Part shown: positions 35,631-43,361 of the stretch, piece after piece
How positions within the stretch are numbered: the stretch's first letter is position 1
Layout of the letters: each line of letters begins with the position of its first letter
Assembly: GCF_001650735.1 (NCBI RefSeq)
Contig: NZ_LXVY01000017.1
Coordinates: 62,001-126,000 of the forward strand
DNA: 64,000 bases
Direction: 5' to 3'
Source of the DNA: Sphingomonas sp. TDK1
Lineage (GTDB): Bacteria > Pseudomonadota > Alphaproteobacteria > Sphingomonadales > Sphingomonadaceae
Translations under genes and position numbers: made by a program
The notes under the pieces: model-generated
Database searches by the model: none
What the model saw: the letters and a program-made list of their open reading frames with translations, nothing else
Told to the model about the DNA's origin: nothing

Positions 35631-36266
35631 ATGACGGACCAGCTGATTCTCTACACCAATCCGCAATCGCGCGGGCGGATCGCACGCTGGATGCTTGAGG
35701 AAGTGGGTGCCACCTACAGCGTCGAGGTGATGGACTATGCCTCGACGATGAAGGGCGAGGCGTATCGCGCGATCAATCCCATGGGGAAGGTGCCGGCGAT
35801 CGTCCATGACGGCAAGGTCGTTACCGAATGCGCGGCGATCTGCGCCTATCTGGCGGAAGCCTTCCCGAATGCGGGCCTTGCGCCGCTGCCGGCGGAGCGG
35901 GCGGATTATTATCGCTGGCTGTTCTATGCGGCCGGGCCGGTGGAACAGGCGGCGACCAACAATTACGCCAAGTTCGACTCGGGCGAGCAGTCGCGCATGT
36001 TCGGCTATGGCAATTACGACCTCGTCGTCGAGGTGCTCGACCAGCTGCTCTCGTCTCGCGCCTATGCCACCGGCGAGCGCTTCACTGCCGCAGACGTGTA
36101 TCTGGGCTCGCAGATCGGCTGGACGATGATGTTCGGCATGCTGCCGAAGCGCGATTCCTTCCTGGCCTATATCGAACGCGTGCAGGGCCGCGAGGCATAT
36201 CAGCGCGCTTGGGCCATGGACGACGCGCTGGTCGCTGCGCAGCAAAAGGCGGCCGAGCCGGCTTGA
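35631..36266 (+). CDS. glutathione S-transferase
   Basis: Cytosolic GST, 211 residues. The thioredoxin-like N-domain starts LILYTNPQSRGRIARWMLEE with the family's N-P-x-S-R active site region, then NPMGKVPAIVHDGKVVTE with the cis-Pro, and CAAICAYLAEAFP. The helical C-domain has SRAYATGERFTAADVYLGSQ, with the conserved F-T-A-A-D motif. It conjugates glutathione to electrophiles; the substrate is unknown. A remnant phosphoesterase sequence starts directly after its stop codon. Confidence 0.93.
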   Translation: MTDQLILYTNPQSRGRIARWMLEEVGATYSVEVMDYASTMKGEAYRAINPMGKVPAIVHDGKVVTECAAICAYLAEAFPNAGLAPLPAERADYYRWLFYAAGPVEQAATNNYAKFDSGEQSRMFGYGNYDLVVEVLDQLLSSRAYATGERFTAADVYLGSQIGWTMMFGMLPKRDSFLAYIERVQGREAYQRAWAMDDALVAAQQKAAEPA

Positions 36267-36281
36267 TGGCCCGTCGCGACG

Positions 36282-36853
36282 GTGCCGTGCGCGCACGGAC
36301 TCGTCGTTGGCGGATCCTCGCCGCTGGCAGGAGTGCGCGTGCCGCTGGGGGGCGTCGCGGTGCCGGGGAATCACGATCACGGGACGGCGCCCGACGCGAT
36401 CCGGACAGCGCTACGCCGCGCCGGTATCGTCGTGCGCTCCCACGCCGCGCTTCGTCGGGGGGCGATCGCCTTGCCTGGCGTCGATGATGCCTATTCCGGC
36501 CATGACGATGCGGCGCAAACGGTGGCTTGGTGGCGACATCTGGGCGGCATTCCCGTCGTCCTGACGCACGCGCCGGATCTGGTCCGGAGTGGCCCGGCGA
36601 ACTACCGCTGCTGCTCGCGGGCGAACCGCATCGCGGTCAGGTCGTAGTGCCGGGTTGGGGCCCAATGTTCCGCCGCTTGCCGCACGAGCAGTGGCGGCGG
36701 CTGTACGACCTGCGCCTCCGCTGTGGCGGGATCGCCGATGGCGGATGCCGGATCGTGGTGACGGCCGGAGTGGGATCGGGCACCATGCCGCCCCGCCTCG
36801 GGGCGCCGCCGGACTGGTGGCGGATCGAACTGGGTGCGCCGCGCAGGCGCTGA
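36282..36853 (+). pseudogene. metallophosphoesterase remnant
   Basis: Fragments of a YaeI-like calcineurin-type phosphoesterase in two frames. The first (about 36300-36600) reads VAVPGNHDHGTAPDAI and VVLTHAPDL, both metal-binding blocks. The second (about 36600-36853) reads LLLAGEPHRGQVVVPGWGP, where the usual GHxHGGQ has become GEPHRGQ, and ends near WWRIELGAP. The N-terminal part with the first metal motif is absent. A frameshift around 36590-36610, the missing start and the altered motif all point to a decayed gene. Confidence 0.75.
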
Positions 36854-36937
36854 CAGGGCATGGGCTCGGCGCGCGATCAACCGGTGGCCAGCCGAACGAA
36901 CGGCCGGCCGCGCGGTACCGTATGGATAGAACAAGTT

Positions 36938-36957
36938 GCGGCGCGTTTCCGCGCCGC
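36938..36957. terminator. terminator-like hairpin after the RhlE helicase gene
   Basis: GCGGCGCG, TTTC loop, CGCGCCGC: a perfect 8-bp stem four bases past the stop codon of the minus-strand helicase gene. On that strand AACTTGTTC follows, a weak U-tract. Confidence 0.5.
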
Positions 36958-36961
36958 GCGA

Positions 36962-38449
36962 TCAGGCGTCGATCGTATAGTTGAGGAAGTCCGGGATCGG
37001 GCCGTTCCAACCCTCGTCCGGGCCGTCATCCTGGTCGCGGCGGCGGCGGCGATCGTCGCGGGCGGGCCGTTCGTCGCGGGCGGGCCGTTCGTCGCGGATC
37101 GGGCGCTCCTCGCGCGCCGGGCGCTCCGCGCGTGCGGGACGTGCGTGGCTCTCCTCGCGCGGCGCAGGGGCGGCGGCCTGTTCCTCGCGGGCCGGCGCGG
37201 CGCGGCGCGACTTCGGCTTGGCCGGTGCATCCGCAGCGACCTCGTCGCGGCGCGGCTCCGCCTTCTTGGCATCACGCTTCCTGCCGCGCTCCCGCGTCGG
37301 GGCGGCGGTCTGCGCATCGTCCGATGCCACCGGGCTCGGCACGCGTTCGATCTTGTGGCCGGTCAGCTTCTCGATCTCGGTGATGTTCTCGGCATCCTCG
37401 GGCGTCACCAGCGTGTAGGCGATGCCGGTGGCGCCGCCGCGGCCGGTGCGGCCGATACGGTGGACATAATCGTCCGGATGCCAGGGGGCGTCGAAGTTGA
37501 AGACGTGGCTGATGCCCTTCACGTCGATGCCGCGCGCCGCGACGTCCGATGCGACGAGGATGTTGACGTCGCCGTTCTTGAACCGGTCCAGCTCGGCGAT
37601 GCGGGCCGACTGGTCCATGTCGCCGTGAATCTCCGCCGAGCGGAAGCCGTGCTTCTTCAGGCTCTTGTTCAGATCGCGGACGGTCGTCTTGCGGTTGCAG
37701 AAGATGATCGCGGTGGCGACCTCGTCCTGACGCAGCAGGTCGCGCAGCACCTGGCGCTTCACGTGCGCGGTGTTCGGCACCTGAACGATTCGCTGGGCGA
37801 TGTTGACGTTGGCGGTGGCGGGGCGCGCCACTTCGATCGTCTTGGGGTCGGTGAGAAAGCGGTCCGCCAGCTTCTTGATGGGGGGCGGCATCGTCGCCGA
37901 GAACAGCAATGTCTGGCGCACCTTGGGTAGCTTGGTGCAGATTTCCTCGATATCGGGGATGAACCCCATGTCGAGCATCCGGTCCGCCTCGTCGATCACC
38001 AACAGGCTGCAGCCGGTGAGCAGGATCTTGCCGCGGCCATACAGGTCCATCAGCCGGCCCGGCGTGGCGATAAGGACGTCGACGCCCTTTTCCAGCGCCT
38101 TGACCTGATCGCCCATCTGCACGCCGCCGATGAGCAGGGCCATGGAGAGCTTGTGGTTGAGGCCGTATTTCTCGAAATTCTCCGCGACCTGCGCCGCAAG
38201 CTCGCGCGTCGGCTCGAGGATCAGCGAACGCGGCATCAGCGCGCGGGTGCGCCCTTCGCCGAGCACGTCGATCATCGGCAGCACAAAGGCCGCGGTCTTG
38301 CCGGTGCCCGTCTGGGCGATACCGATGAGGTCCTTGCCCATCAGCACCGACGGGATCGCCTGGCGCTGGATTGGAGTCGGCTCGGTATAGCCGGCGTCGG
38401 TCACCGCGCGGAGAAGTTCGTCAGAAAGGCCGAGATCGGCAAAGCTCAT
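36962..38449 (-). CDS. rhlE: DEAD-box RNA helicase (RhlE-like)
   Basis: ATP-dependent RNA helicase in ribosome assembly and RNA decay. About 495 residues. Seen: Q motif FADLGLSDELLRAV with PTPIQRQAIP, Walker A AQTGTGKTAAF, Ia PTRELAAQV, DEAD box VIDEADRMLDMGF, SAT motif LLFSATMPP, and the C-domain VASDVAARGIDVKGI and HRIGRTGRGG. A basic, Arg/Ala-rich tail of about 130 residues follows with repeated RPARDERPARDDR-like units, typical of RNA-binding tails. ATG 38449 (MSFADLGLS) is the family start; GTG 38479 adds ten residues and has GAGG nearby. A signal-peptide protein gene lies upstream on the same strand. Confidence 0.93.
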   Translation of the reverse strand: MSFADLGLSDELLRAVTDAGYTEPTPIQRQAIPSVLMGKDLIGIAQTGTGKTAAFVLPMIDVLGEGRTRALMPRSLILEPTRELAAQVAENFEKYGLNHKLSMALLIGGVQMGDQVKALEKGVDVLIATPGRLMDLYGRGKILLTGCSLLVIDEADRMLDMGFIPDIEEICTKLPKVRQTLLFSATMPPPIKKLADRFLTDPKTIEVARPATANVNIAQRIVQVPNTAHVKRQVLRDLLRQDEVATAIIFCNRKTTVRDLNKSLKKHGFRSAEIHGDMDQSARIAELDRFKNGDVNILVASDVAARGIDVKGISHVFNFDAPWHPDDYVHRIGRTGRGGATGIAYTLVTPEDAENITEIEKLTGHKIERVPSPVASDDAQTAAPTRERGRKRDAKKAEPRRDEVAADAPAKPKSRRAAPAREEQAAAPAPREESHARPARAERPAREERPIRDERPARDERPARDDRRRRRDQDDGPDEGWNGPIPDFLNYTIDA

Positions 38450-38531
38450 GCAATTGTCCGGAAAATAGGGCGCGTTCACTGCGCCTCAGCAGAAGGCATC
38501 GCGCTTGCGGATTCAACCGCAAAAGTCAAGC

Positions 38532-38981
38532 TCAGCGTGCGCGAACGAGGTTCTTGAAGGCCTGAATAGGGCATGTTCTGCCCGATCGGGAGCGCAAGGC
38601 ATCGCGACCCGCGCAGAACTTGCTGTCCTTTGTCGGCTTCAGATAGGCACCCGAATAGAAACCCAGCGCCGGGCATTCGGCGCCCAGCTTGGCGCGGAGC
38701 AGCGATCCGTCCTCGAGGATCAGGTCCACGCTGTCGGCCGCGTTGACGGTGAAGCCCTGGATCCGGCCCACGTCCACGCAGCTTTTGGCGCGACGTTCGA
38801 CGACGGAGGGGGATTCGCGGACGACGATCGTCGTGGTCGTCACCGTCATGCGCGGCACGTGAATCGAAACATGCTGCTGGAAAGACGGCGCGATGGCAGC
38901 GTCGACGGCCATGGCCGGGCGCGCCGCGGGAGCGGCGAGCAACAGCGCAAGGCCGGCAGCGGCGATCGGCAGTTTCAACAT
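38532..38981 (-). CDS. exported protein, hypothetical
   Basis: 149 residues with a Sec signal (LPIAAAGLALLLAAPAARPAMA). The mature part has a TTTTIVVRESPS stretch, then C-terminal DLILEDGSLLRAKLGAECPAL with four well-spaced Cys (SCVDVG, ECPALG, KFCAGR, RTCPIQ) that may form two disulfides. The layout recalls the DUF6491-type exported proteins of sphingomonads, but I cannot confirm the family. ATG 38981 is chosen; an in-frame start at 39005 would add eight residues. It lies 53-83 bp upstream of the helicase gene on the same strand. Function unknown, probably periplasmic. Confidence 0.7.
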   Translation of the reverse strand: MLKLPIAAAGLALLLAAPAARPAMAVDAAIAPSFQQHVSIHVPRMTVTTTTIVVRESPSVVERRAKSCVDVGRIQGFTVNAADSVDLILEDGSLLRAKLGAECPALGFYSGAYLKPTKDSKFCAGRDALRSRSGRTCPIQAFKNLVRAR

Positions 38982-39056
38982 GGTGGGATCGGACAATAGG
39001 TGCATCGGCTTGAACGCTGGATGAACTGCCGCACGCCATGCTAGTGCGCAACCATC

Positions 39057-40505
39057 ATGACACCCGCGCAGCAACGCATCACTGCCTTCGCCGCCGAACG
39101 CTTCGGCCCCAAGGCGGTCACGACCGATCCGCAGGACATCGAGCCCTGGCTCACGGACTGGCGCCGCCGCTATCACGGCGCGGCGCCTGCGATCCTGTCG
39201 CCCGGGTCCACCGAAGAGGTCAGCGCGCTGGTGGCGCTGGCCAACGACCTTGGCGTGGCGCTCGTCCCGCAGGGCGGCAATACCGGCATGGTGGGGGGCG
39301 CGATTCCGCCGGCGGACGGATCGGCGCTGCTTTTCTCCACCCGTCGCCTGCACCGTATCCGCCGCATGGACCCGGAGGCGAATCTGGCCGTTGCCGAGGC
39401 GGGCGTGATTCTCGGGACGTTCCGTGACGCGGCCGAGGCTGCGGGGCGGCGCTTTCCGCTCGATCTGGGCGCGCGGGGCAGCGCCACGATCGGCGGGCTG
39501 GTTTCCACCAATGCCGGCGGCGTGCAGGTGCTGCGGTTCGGAACGATGCGCGCGCTGGTGGCGGGCGTCGAGGCGGTGTTGCCCGATGGATCGGTGCATG
39601 ACGGGCTGTCGGCGCTGAAAAAGGACAATCGCGGCTACGATCTCAACCAGCTGCTGATCGGCGCCGAGGGGACTCTCGGCATCGTCACGGCCGCCACGCT
39701 GCGGCTGGTGCCGGCGGCGGCCGCGCGGGCGGTGGCGTGGGTGGGGGTGGAGAGTCCGGCGCAGGCGCTCGCGTTGCTGCGACGGTTGCAGGCCGCGACC
39801 GACATGATCGAGAGTTTCGAGATCATGCCCGACGATACCGTCGCGCTGGTGCTGGAGCATGTGCCGGGCACACGCCTGCCGCTTGCCGGTGCGCATCGCT
39901 GGCACGTGCTGATCGAGGCCGTAACCGGCGATCCGGCCGCCGAGGCACCGGCAGTGGTGCTCGAACGCATGCTGGCGGAAGCCTTTGAGAGCGGCCTGGC
40001 GCAGGATGCCGTCATCGCCGCCAGTGAGGCGCAGGCGGAACAGTTCTGGCGGATCCGGCATTCCATTTCCGAGGCGGAGCGCGCGAGCGGCCCCGCCGTG
40101 CAGCACGACATCTCCGTGCCGGTGGAGGATATGCCACGCTTCATGGTGGAAGGCGGGGCGGAGGCCGAGGCGCGCTTCCCCGGCACGCACACGATCGCCT
40201 ATGGCCATCTCGGCGACGGCAATGTCCATTTCCATGTGCGCGCACCCAGGGGCGTTGATCGCGACCGCTGGTATGCCGAGGAGGCGCCGCGGATCACGCG
40301 GCTGGTGCACGACATGGTGGTGGCCGCGGGCGGATCGATCTCGGCCGAACACGGTATCGGTCAGATGAAGCGCGACGAGCTCGCGCGTCTGTCGCCGCCG
40401 GCGCGAATGGCTGCCCTGCGCGCGATCAAGACCGCGCTCGATCCCAAGCTGATTCTCAATCCGGGAAAGCTGGTCGCGCTTGCGCCGACCATCGTCAGCA
40501 AATAG
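39057..40505 (+). CDS. FAD-binding oxidoreductase (D-2-hydroxyglutarate dehydrogenase-like)
   Basis: Flavoenzyme of the VAO/GlcD family, 482 residues, most like D-2-hydroxyglutarate and D-lactate dehydrogenases. Seen: FAD-binding VPQGGNTGMVGGAIPP, LGARGSATIGGLVSTNAGG, ALKKDNRGYDLNQLLIGAEG, and C-terminal ASIAYGHLGDGNVHFH-like IAYGHLGDGNVHFHVRAP and SAEHGIGQMKRDELARL. These residues bind the 2-hydroxyacid and FAD. D-2HG dehydrogenase serves serine biosynthesis clean-up. The exact 2-hydroxyacid cannot be read from sequence. SapC follows after 53 bp. Confidence 0.93.
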   Translation: MTPAQQRITAFAAERFGPKAVTTDPQDIEPWLTDWRRRYHGAAPAILSPGSTEEVSALVALANDLGVALVPQGGNTGMVGGAIPPADGSALLFSTRRLHRIRRMDPEANLAVAEAGVILGTFRDAAEAAGRRFPLDLGARGSATIGGLVSTNAGGVQVLRFGTMRALVAGVEAVLPDGSVHDGLSALKKDNRGYDLNQLLIGAEGTLGIVTAATLRLVPAAAARAVAWVGVESPAQALALLRRLQAATDMIESFEIMPDDTVALVLEHVPGTRLPLAGAHRWHVLIEAVTGDPAAEAPAVVLERMLAEAFESGLAQDAVIAASEAQAEQFWRIRHSISEAERASGPAVQHDISVPVEDMPRFMVEGGAEAEARFPGTHTIAYGHLGDGNVHFHVRAPRGVDRDRWYAEEAPRITRLVHDMVVAAGGSISAEHGIGQMKRDELARLSPPARMAALRAIKTALDPKLILNPGKLVALAPTIVSK

Positions 40506-40558
40506 ACCGCGGGCCGGTTGAAACGCCTTTCGACGAAAAAAGTTCTCAGGAGATCCTC

Positions 40559-41329
40559 ATGGCCAGCGCGCCGCAGTCGCTTCCCTTGTTCTACAATCAG
40601 CTCGAGCCGCTTTCGAGCCAGGTCCATGCCGATTTCCGCACGCGTTCGACCGACCGCGCGCCGTTTCTTGCCGGCCAGCACGCGGTGCCCGTCACCGTCG
40701 AGGAATTTCCGCTGGTGCAGCGCTTCATGCCGATCGTCTTCTCGGTGGGCGAGGACCCCGTGCCGCTGGCGCTGATGGGCCTGAACGAAGGCGTGAACAC
40801 CTTCTTCGACACCGAAGGCAAGCTGGTCGACCAGAATTTCTACGTGCCCGCCTATATCCGTCGCTATCCGTTCCTGCTGGCGCGCCTGCGCCCGGACACC
40901 GACGAGCTGTCGCTTTGCTTCGATCCGACTTCGGACGTGGTCGGCAAGTTCGACGAAGGCGAGCCGCTGTTCAACGGCACCGAGCCGAGCGAGATCACCA
41001 AGAATATCCTGCAGTTCAACGAGCAGTTCGAGACGGCCGGTGCCCGCACCAGCCAGTTCATGCGCGAGCTCAAGGACTTGAACCTGCTGATCGACGGCGA
41101 AGTCTCGATCCAGCCGGACGGCGCCGAGCAGCCGTTCATCTATCGCGGCTTCATGATGGTCGACGAGAACAAGCTGAACGAGATGCGCGGCGACCAGCTC
41201 CGCAAGATCGTGCAGAACGGCATGCTGCCGCTGATCTACGCCCACCTGTTCTCGCTGGCGCAGATGCGCGAGCTGTTCGCCCGCCAGATGCGCGCGGGTT
41301 GGCAGCCCGAGGTGCAGCTGGTCGGCTGA
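40559..41329 (+). CDS. SapC family protein
   Basis: 256 residues covering the SapC family: PLFYNQLEPLSSQVHADFR, VTVEEFPLVQRFMPIVFS, LNEGVNTFFDTEGKLVDQ, YIRRYPFLLARL and LSLCFDPTSD, a C-terminal MMVDENKLNEMRG and LIYAHLFSLAQM. The family is named after Campylobacter S-layer-associated SapC but is common in alphaproteobacteria, often near TonB-dependent receptors and tryptophan halogenases; function unknown. ATG 40559 has CAGGAGA six bases upstream. Probably separately transcribed from the FAD enzyme. A hairpin with GGGGCAAGG and CCTTGCCCC (41338-41360) follows. Confidence 0.93.
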   Translation: MASAPQSLPLFYNQLEPLSSQVHADFRTRSTDRAPFLAGQHAVPVTVEEFPLVQRFMPIVFSVGEDPVPLALMGLNEGVNTFFDTEGKLVDQNFYVPAYIRRYPFLLARLRPDTDELSLCFDPTSDVVGKFDEGEPLFNGTEPSEITKNILQFNEQFETAGARTSQFMRELKDLNLLIDGEVSIQPDGAEQPFIYRGFMMVDENKLNEMRGDQLRKIVQNGMLPLIYAHLFSLAQMRELFARQMRAGWQPEVQLVG

Positions 41330-41337
41330 TCCTCGCC

Positions 41338-41485
41338 GGGGCAAGGCTCGCCCTTGCCCCATACTGCCTTGCGCCCCTCCTCCTGGGAGGGGCTTGGGGA
41401 TGGCGGGATTCCGAGCCAGAAGCATGGTTTCGATGATGCGCCGTCCCGCCCCAACCCCGTCCCCGATGGGGGCGGGGCTTGATGG
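41338..41485. repeat. GC-rich intergenic palindromes
   Basis: Three hairpins in a row: GGGGCAAGG with CCTTGCCCC (41338-41360), a terminator candidate for sapC; CCCCTCC with GGGAGGGG starting near 41374; and CCCCGTCCCC with GGGGGCGGGG ending near 41478. The second and third form facing arms (GGGGCTTGGGGATGG on one side, CCCCAACCCCGTCC on the other), like the dispersed palindromic elements elsewhere in the window. Confidence 0.6.
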
Positions 41486-41576
41486 ACGGTAAGGATCTGG
41501 CGCATCCCGATCGCGCCCGCCGGCTCCCAAAAAACCGCACCGCCGTTCAACCGAAAAACTTCTGCGACGAGTTGCC

Positions 41577-41604
41577 TTGAACTCGGTTGCCCCGTCTCTA
41601 TATC
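41577..41604 (+). promoter_or_regulatory. promoter of the candidate small RNA
   Basis: TTGAAC (41577-41582), 16-bp spacer, TATATC (41599-41604). The expected start of transcription is about 41611. No open frame starts downstream before the terminator at 41683. Confidence 0.6.
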
Positions 41605-41610
41605 TCTAAG

Positions 41611-41714
41611 GTACGGCTCGTGTCCCCCCTTTCGCGATGCCGTGCGACGCGCCTTCGGGCGTGTCTCCTCCCTGAACCTTGGCCACCTCGTGGGTAACCG
41701 CGAGGTGGTTTTTT
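41611..41714 (+). ncRNA. candidate trans-acting small RNA with CUCCUCCC motif
   Basis: About 104 nt from the predicted start to the end of the U-tract. Three parts are visible: a C-rich 5' region with TGTCCCCCC; a perfect 8-bp hairpin with a UUCG loop (GACGCGCC 41646-41653 with GGCGTGTC 41658-41665); and an exposed CUCCUCCC (41665-41672). A rho-independent terminator follows: an 11-bp stem CCACCTCGTGG and CCGCGAGGTGG with a GUAA loop and six Us (41683-41714). Anti-Shine-Dalgarno CUCCUCC motifs are the hallmark of the alphaproteobacterial 'cuckoo'/alpha-r14-like small RNAs; membership here is inferred from form, not shown by homology. Confidence 0.6.
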
Positions 41715-41723
41715 ATGTGCGGT

Positions 41724-42569
41724 TCACTCGGCGGCCAAGGCGCCGGGCAGCGCTTCCTCGGCCAGTGCATCGACGATGGCGCGCAGCAGCGCCGTGACGG
41801 CCGGTGCTGCCGGCGCGAGGCCGTCGAATGCGGCGTCCAGATAGAGCGACCGATCGAATTCCAGCTGCAGTGCGTGAATGCCGCGACGCGGATCGCCGTG
41901 ACGCTCCAGGATATGGCCGCCGGCATAGGGCGTGTTCGCAGCGGTCGCGATACCGTGCTGCCGCGCCACGGCCGCCGCGCGCGTGCCGAACCGGCCGGCG
42001 GCGGCGCGGCCGAAGCGATCGCCGATCACCAGCCGCGGCGTGGTTTCCGGCGAGCCCAGGGGCGGCATCGAATGGATGTCGACCAGCAGCGCGATGCCGA
42101 ATCGTGCCCGTGCCGCAGCCAGCGCCTCGCCAAGCGCCAGGTGGTAGGGGCGGTGATCCGCCTGGATTCGCGCGGCGATGTCCTCTGCGGCGAAGCGGCC
42201 CTGCCAGAGCTGGCCCAGCGTGCCGACCCGGCGCGGCACCAGCCCCAGCCCGCTGCGTACCTTGGTGGACAATGGGCGGCCGAGAAGATGCGCGCCCTCG
42301 TCGATCTGGGGATCGCGATCATGCTCGGCGCGGTTGAGATCAATCCAGGCACGGGCGCGCGTGGCGACGAACAGCGTCTCTTCCCGACGCGCGTCGATCG
42401 CCAGAAGGTCGATATGGCGATCCTCAAGGGCGCGCAGCGCGGCAGGCGGCACCCGCAGCGCGGCGAGCAGCGACTCCGGATAGTCGCGCCCGCCATGGGG
42501 CACGGAGAGCACCACGGGGCTTTCCGGGGGTACCGGCCCGTAGCGATCGAAGCTGGCGGCGCTAGTCAC
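41724..42569 (-). CDS. N-formylglutamate amidohydrolase family protein
   Basis: 281 residues of the N-formylglutamate amidohydrolase (HutG-like) family, zinc hydrolases that split formylglutamate in histidine breakdown. Seen: VVLSVPHGGRDYPESLL with the His ligand, DRHIDLLAIDAR, WIDLNRAEHDRDPQ, the central ALLVDIHSMPP with Asp and His, and YAGGHILERHGDPRRGIHAL with further His and Glu. No hut genes are nearby, so it may instead act on other formyl or amide substrates. It converges with the small RNA gene, whose terminator ends 10 bp from its stop. Confidence 0.88.
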   Translation of the reverse strand: MTSAASFDRYGPVPPESPVVLSVPHGGRDYPESLLAALRVPPAALRALEDRHIDLLAIDARREETLFVATRARAWIDLNRAEHDRDPQIDEGAHLLGRPLSTKVRSGLGLVPRRVGTLGQLWQGRFAAEDIAARIQADHRPYHLALGEALAAARARFGIALLVDIHSMPPLGSPETTPRLVIGDRFGRAAAGRFGTRAAAVARQHGIATAANTPYAGGHILERHGDPRRGIHALQLEFDRSLYLDAAFDGLAPAAPAVTALLRAIVDALAEEALPGALAAE

Positions 42570-42683
42570 CCGGAGAGACTAGGCCCGCAGGATCGGGCGG
42601 GCAACGGATGGGAACTGCCCTGGCTGGAAAATCTTAAGGGGTTGGCCCATAAAGGGCGGGCGGTTGGTACCGATGGGGTGAAG

Positions 42684-43058
42684 ATGATCCGGATTCTGCT
42701 GGCCGAAGACGATCGCGTGATGCGCGAATATCTCACCCGCGCGCTCGAACGCTCGGGCTATGCGGTCAGCGCGGTCGATCGCGGCACGGCGGCGGTGCCC
42801 CTGCTCGAGTCCGAGCGATTCGACCTGCTGCTCACCGACATCGTGATGCCGGAGATGGATGGGATCGAGCTTGCGCAGCGCGCCGCGGAGATTGCGCCCG
42901 AGATGCGGGTGATGTTCATCACCGGGTTCGCGGCGGTGACGTTGCGCGCCGGCAAGCAGGTGCCGCAGGCCCGCGTTCTCTCCAAGCCGTTCCACCTGCG
43001 TGATCTGGTGCTCGAGGTCGATCGGATGTTCGAATCGGAGAATGTGGGACAAAATTGA
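42684..43058 (+). CDS. cpdR: CpdR-type response regulator
   Basis: Single-domain receiver of 124 residues. It shows AEDD at residues 7-10, the phosphorylated Asp52 in LLLTDIVMPEMDG, the Thr and Lys switch residues in FITGFAA and LSKPFHLRDLVLEVDRMF. Sequence and length match CpdR, the alphaproteobacterial adaptor that, when unphosphorylated, primes ClpXP for degradation of cell-cycle regulators such as PdeA and McpA. It is phosphorylated through the CckA-ChpT relay, whose genes are not in this window. ATG 42684 follows GGGGTGAAG. A tRNA gene lies 55 bp downstream. Confidence 0.92.
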   Translation: MIRILLAEDDRVMREYLTRALERSGYAVSAVDRGTAAVPLLESERFDLLLTDIVMPEMDGIELAQRAAEIAPEMRVMFITGFAAVTLRAGKQVPQARVLSKPFHLRDLVLEVDRMFESENVGQN

Positions 43059-43113
43059 AATTCGCGCTTGCACGGGGGGCGGACCCCCGCTAAAGGCGCG
43101 CTTCCCGAGTTTC

Positions 43114-43188
43114 GGGCGCGTAGCTCAGTGGTAGAGCACTGTGTTGACATCGCAGGGGTCGCAAGTTCAATCCTTGCCGCGCCCACCA
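43114..43188 (+). tRNA. tRNA-Val (GAC)
   Basis: 75 nt. Acceptor GGGCGCG (43114-43120) pairs with CGCGCCC (43178-43184), D-arm TAGCTCAGTGGTAGAGCA, anticodon stem CTGTG/CGCAG with loop TTGACAT giving anticodon GAC (Val), T-arm with GTTCAATCC, discriminator A and an encoded CCA end (43186-43188). A strong terminator follows 7 bp later. Confidence 0.95.
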
Positions 43189-43195
43189 TCAAAGA

Positions 43196-43228
43196 CCCCG
43201 CTAAGCCCATGGCTTGGCGGGGTTTTTT
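43196..43228 (+). terminator. rho-independent terminator of the tRNA gene
   Basis: CCCCGCTAAGCC, CAT loop, GGCTTGGCGGGG: a 12-bp stem with one T-G pair, then TTTTTT, 7 bp after the CCA end. Confidence 0.9.
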
Positions 43229-43361
43229 GTTGTTCTTAAGCGATCGCCCGGAGGCGCGGTCGCGGTTGGAATCGCAGCCTCTTGCCGGGAGCGTCGGGTC
43301 GATGGTAGCGCTATCGGGAAGCGGCAATAGCCGCTCCGCAAAATGACGAGAGGATAGGCTG

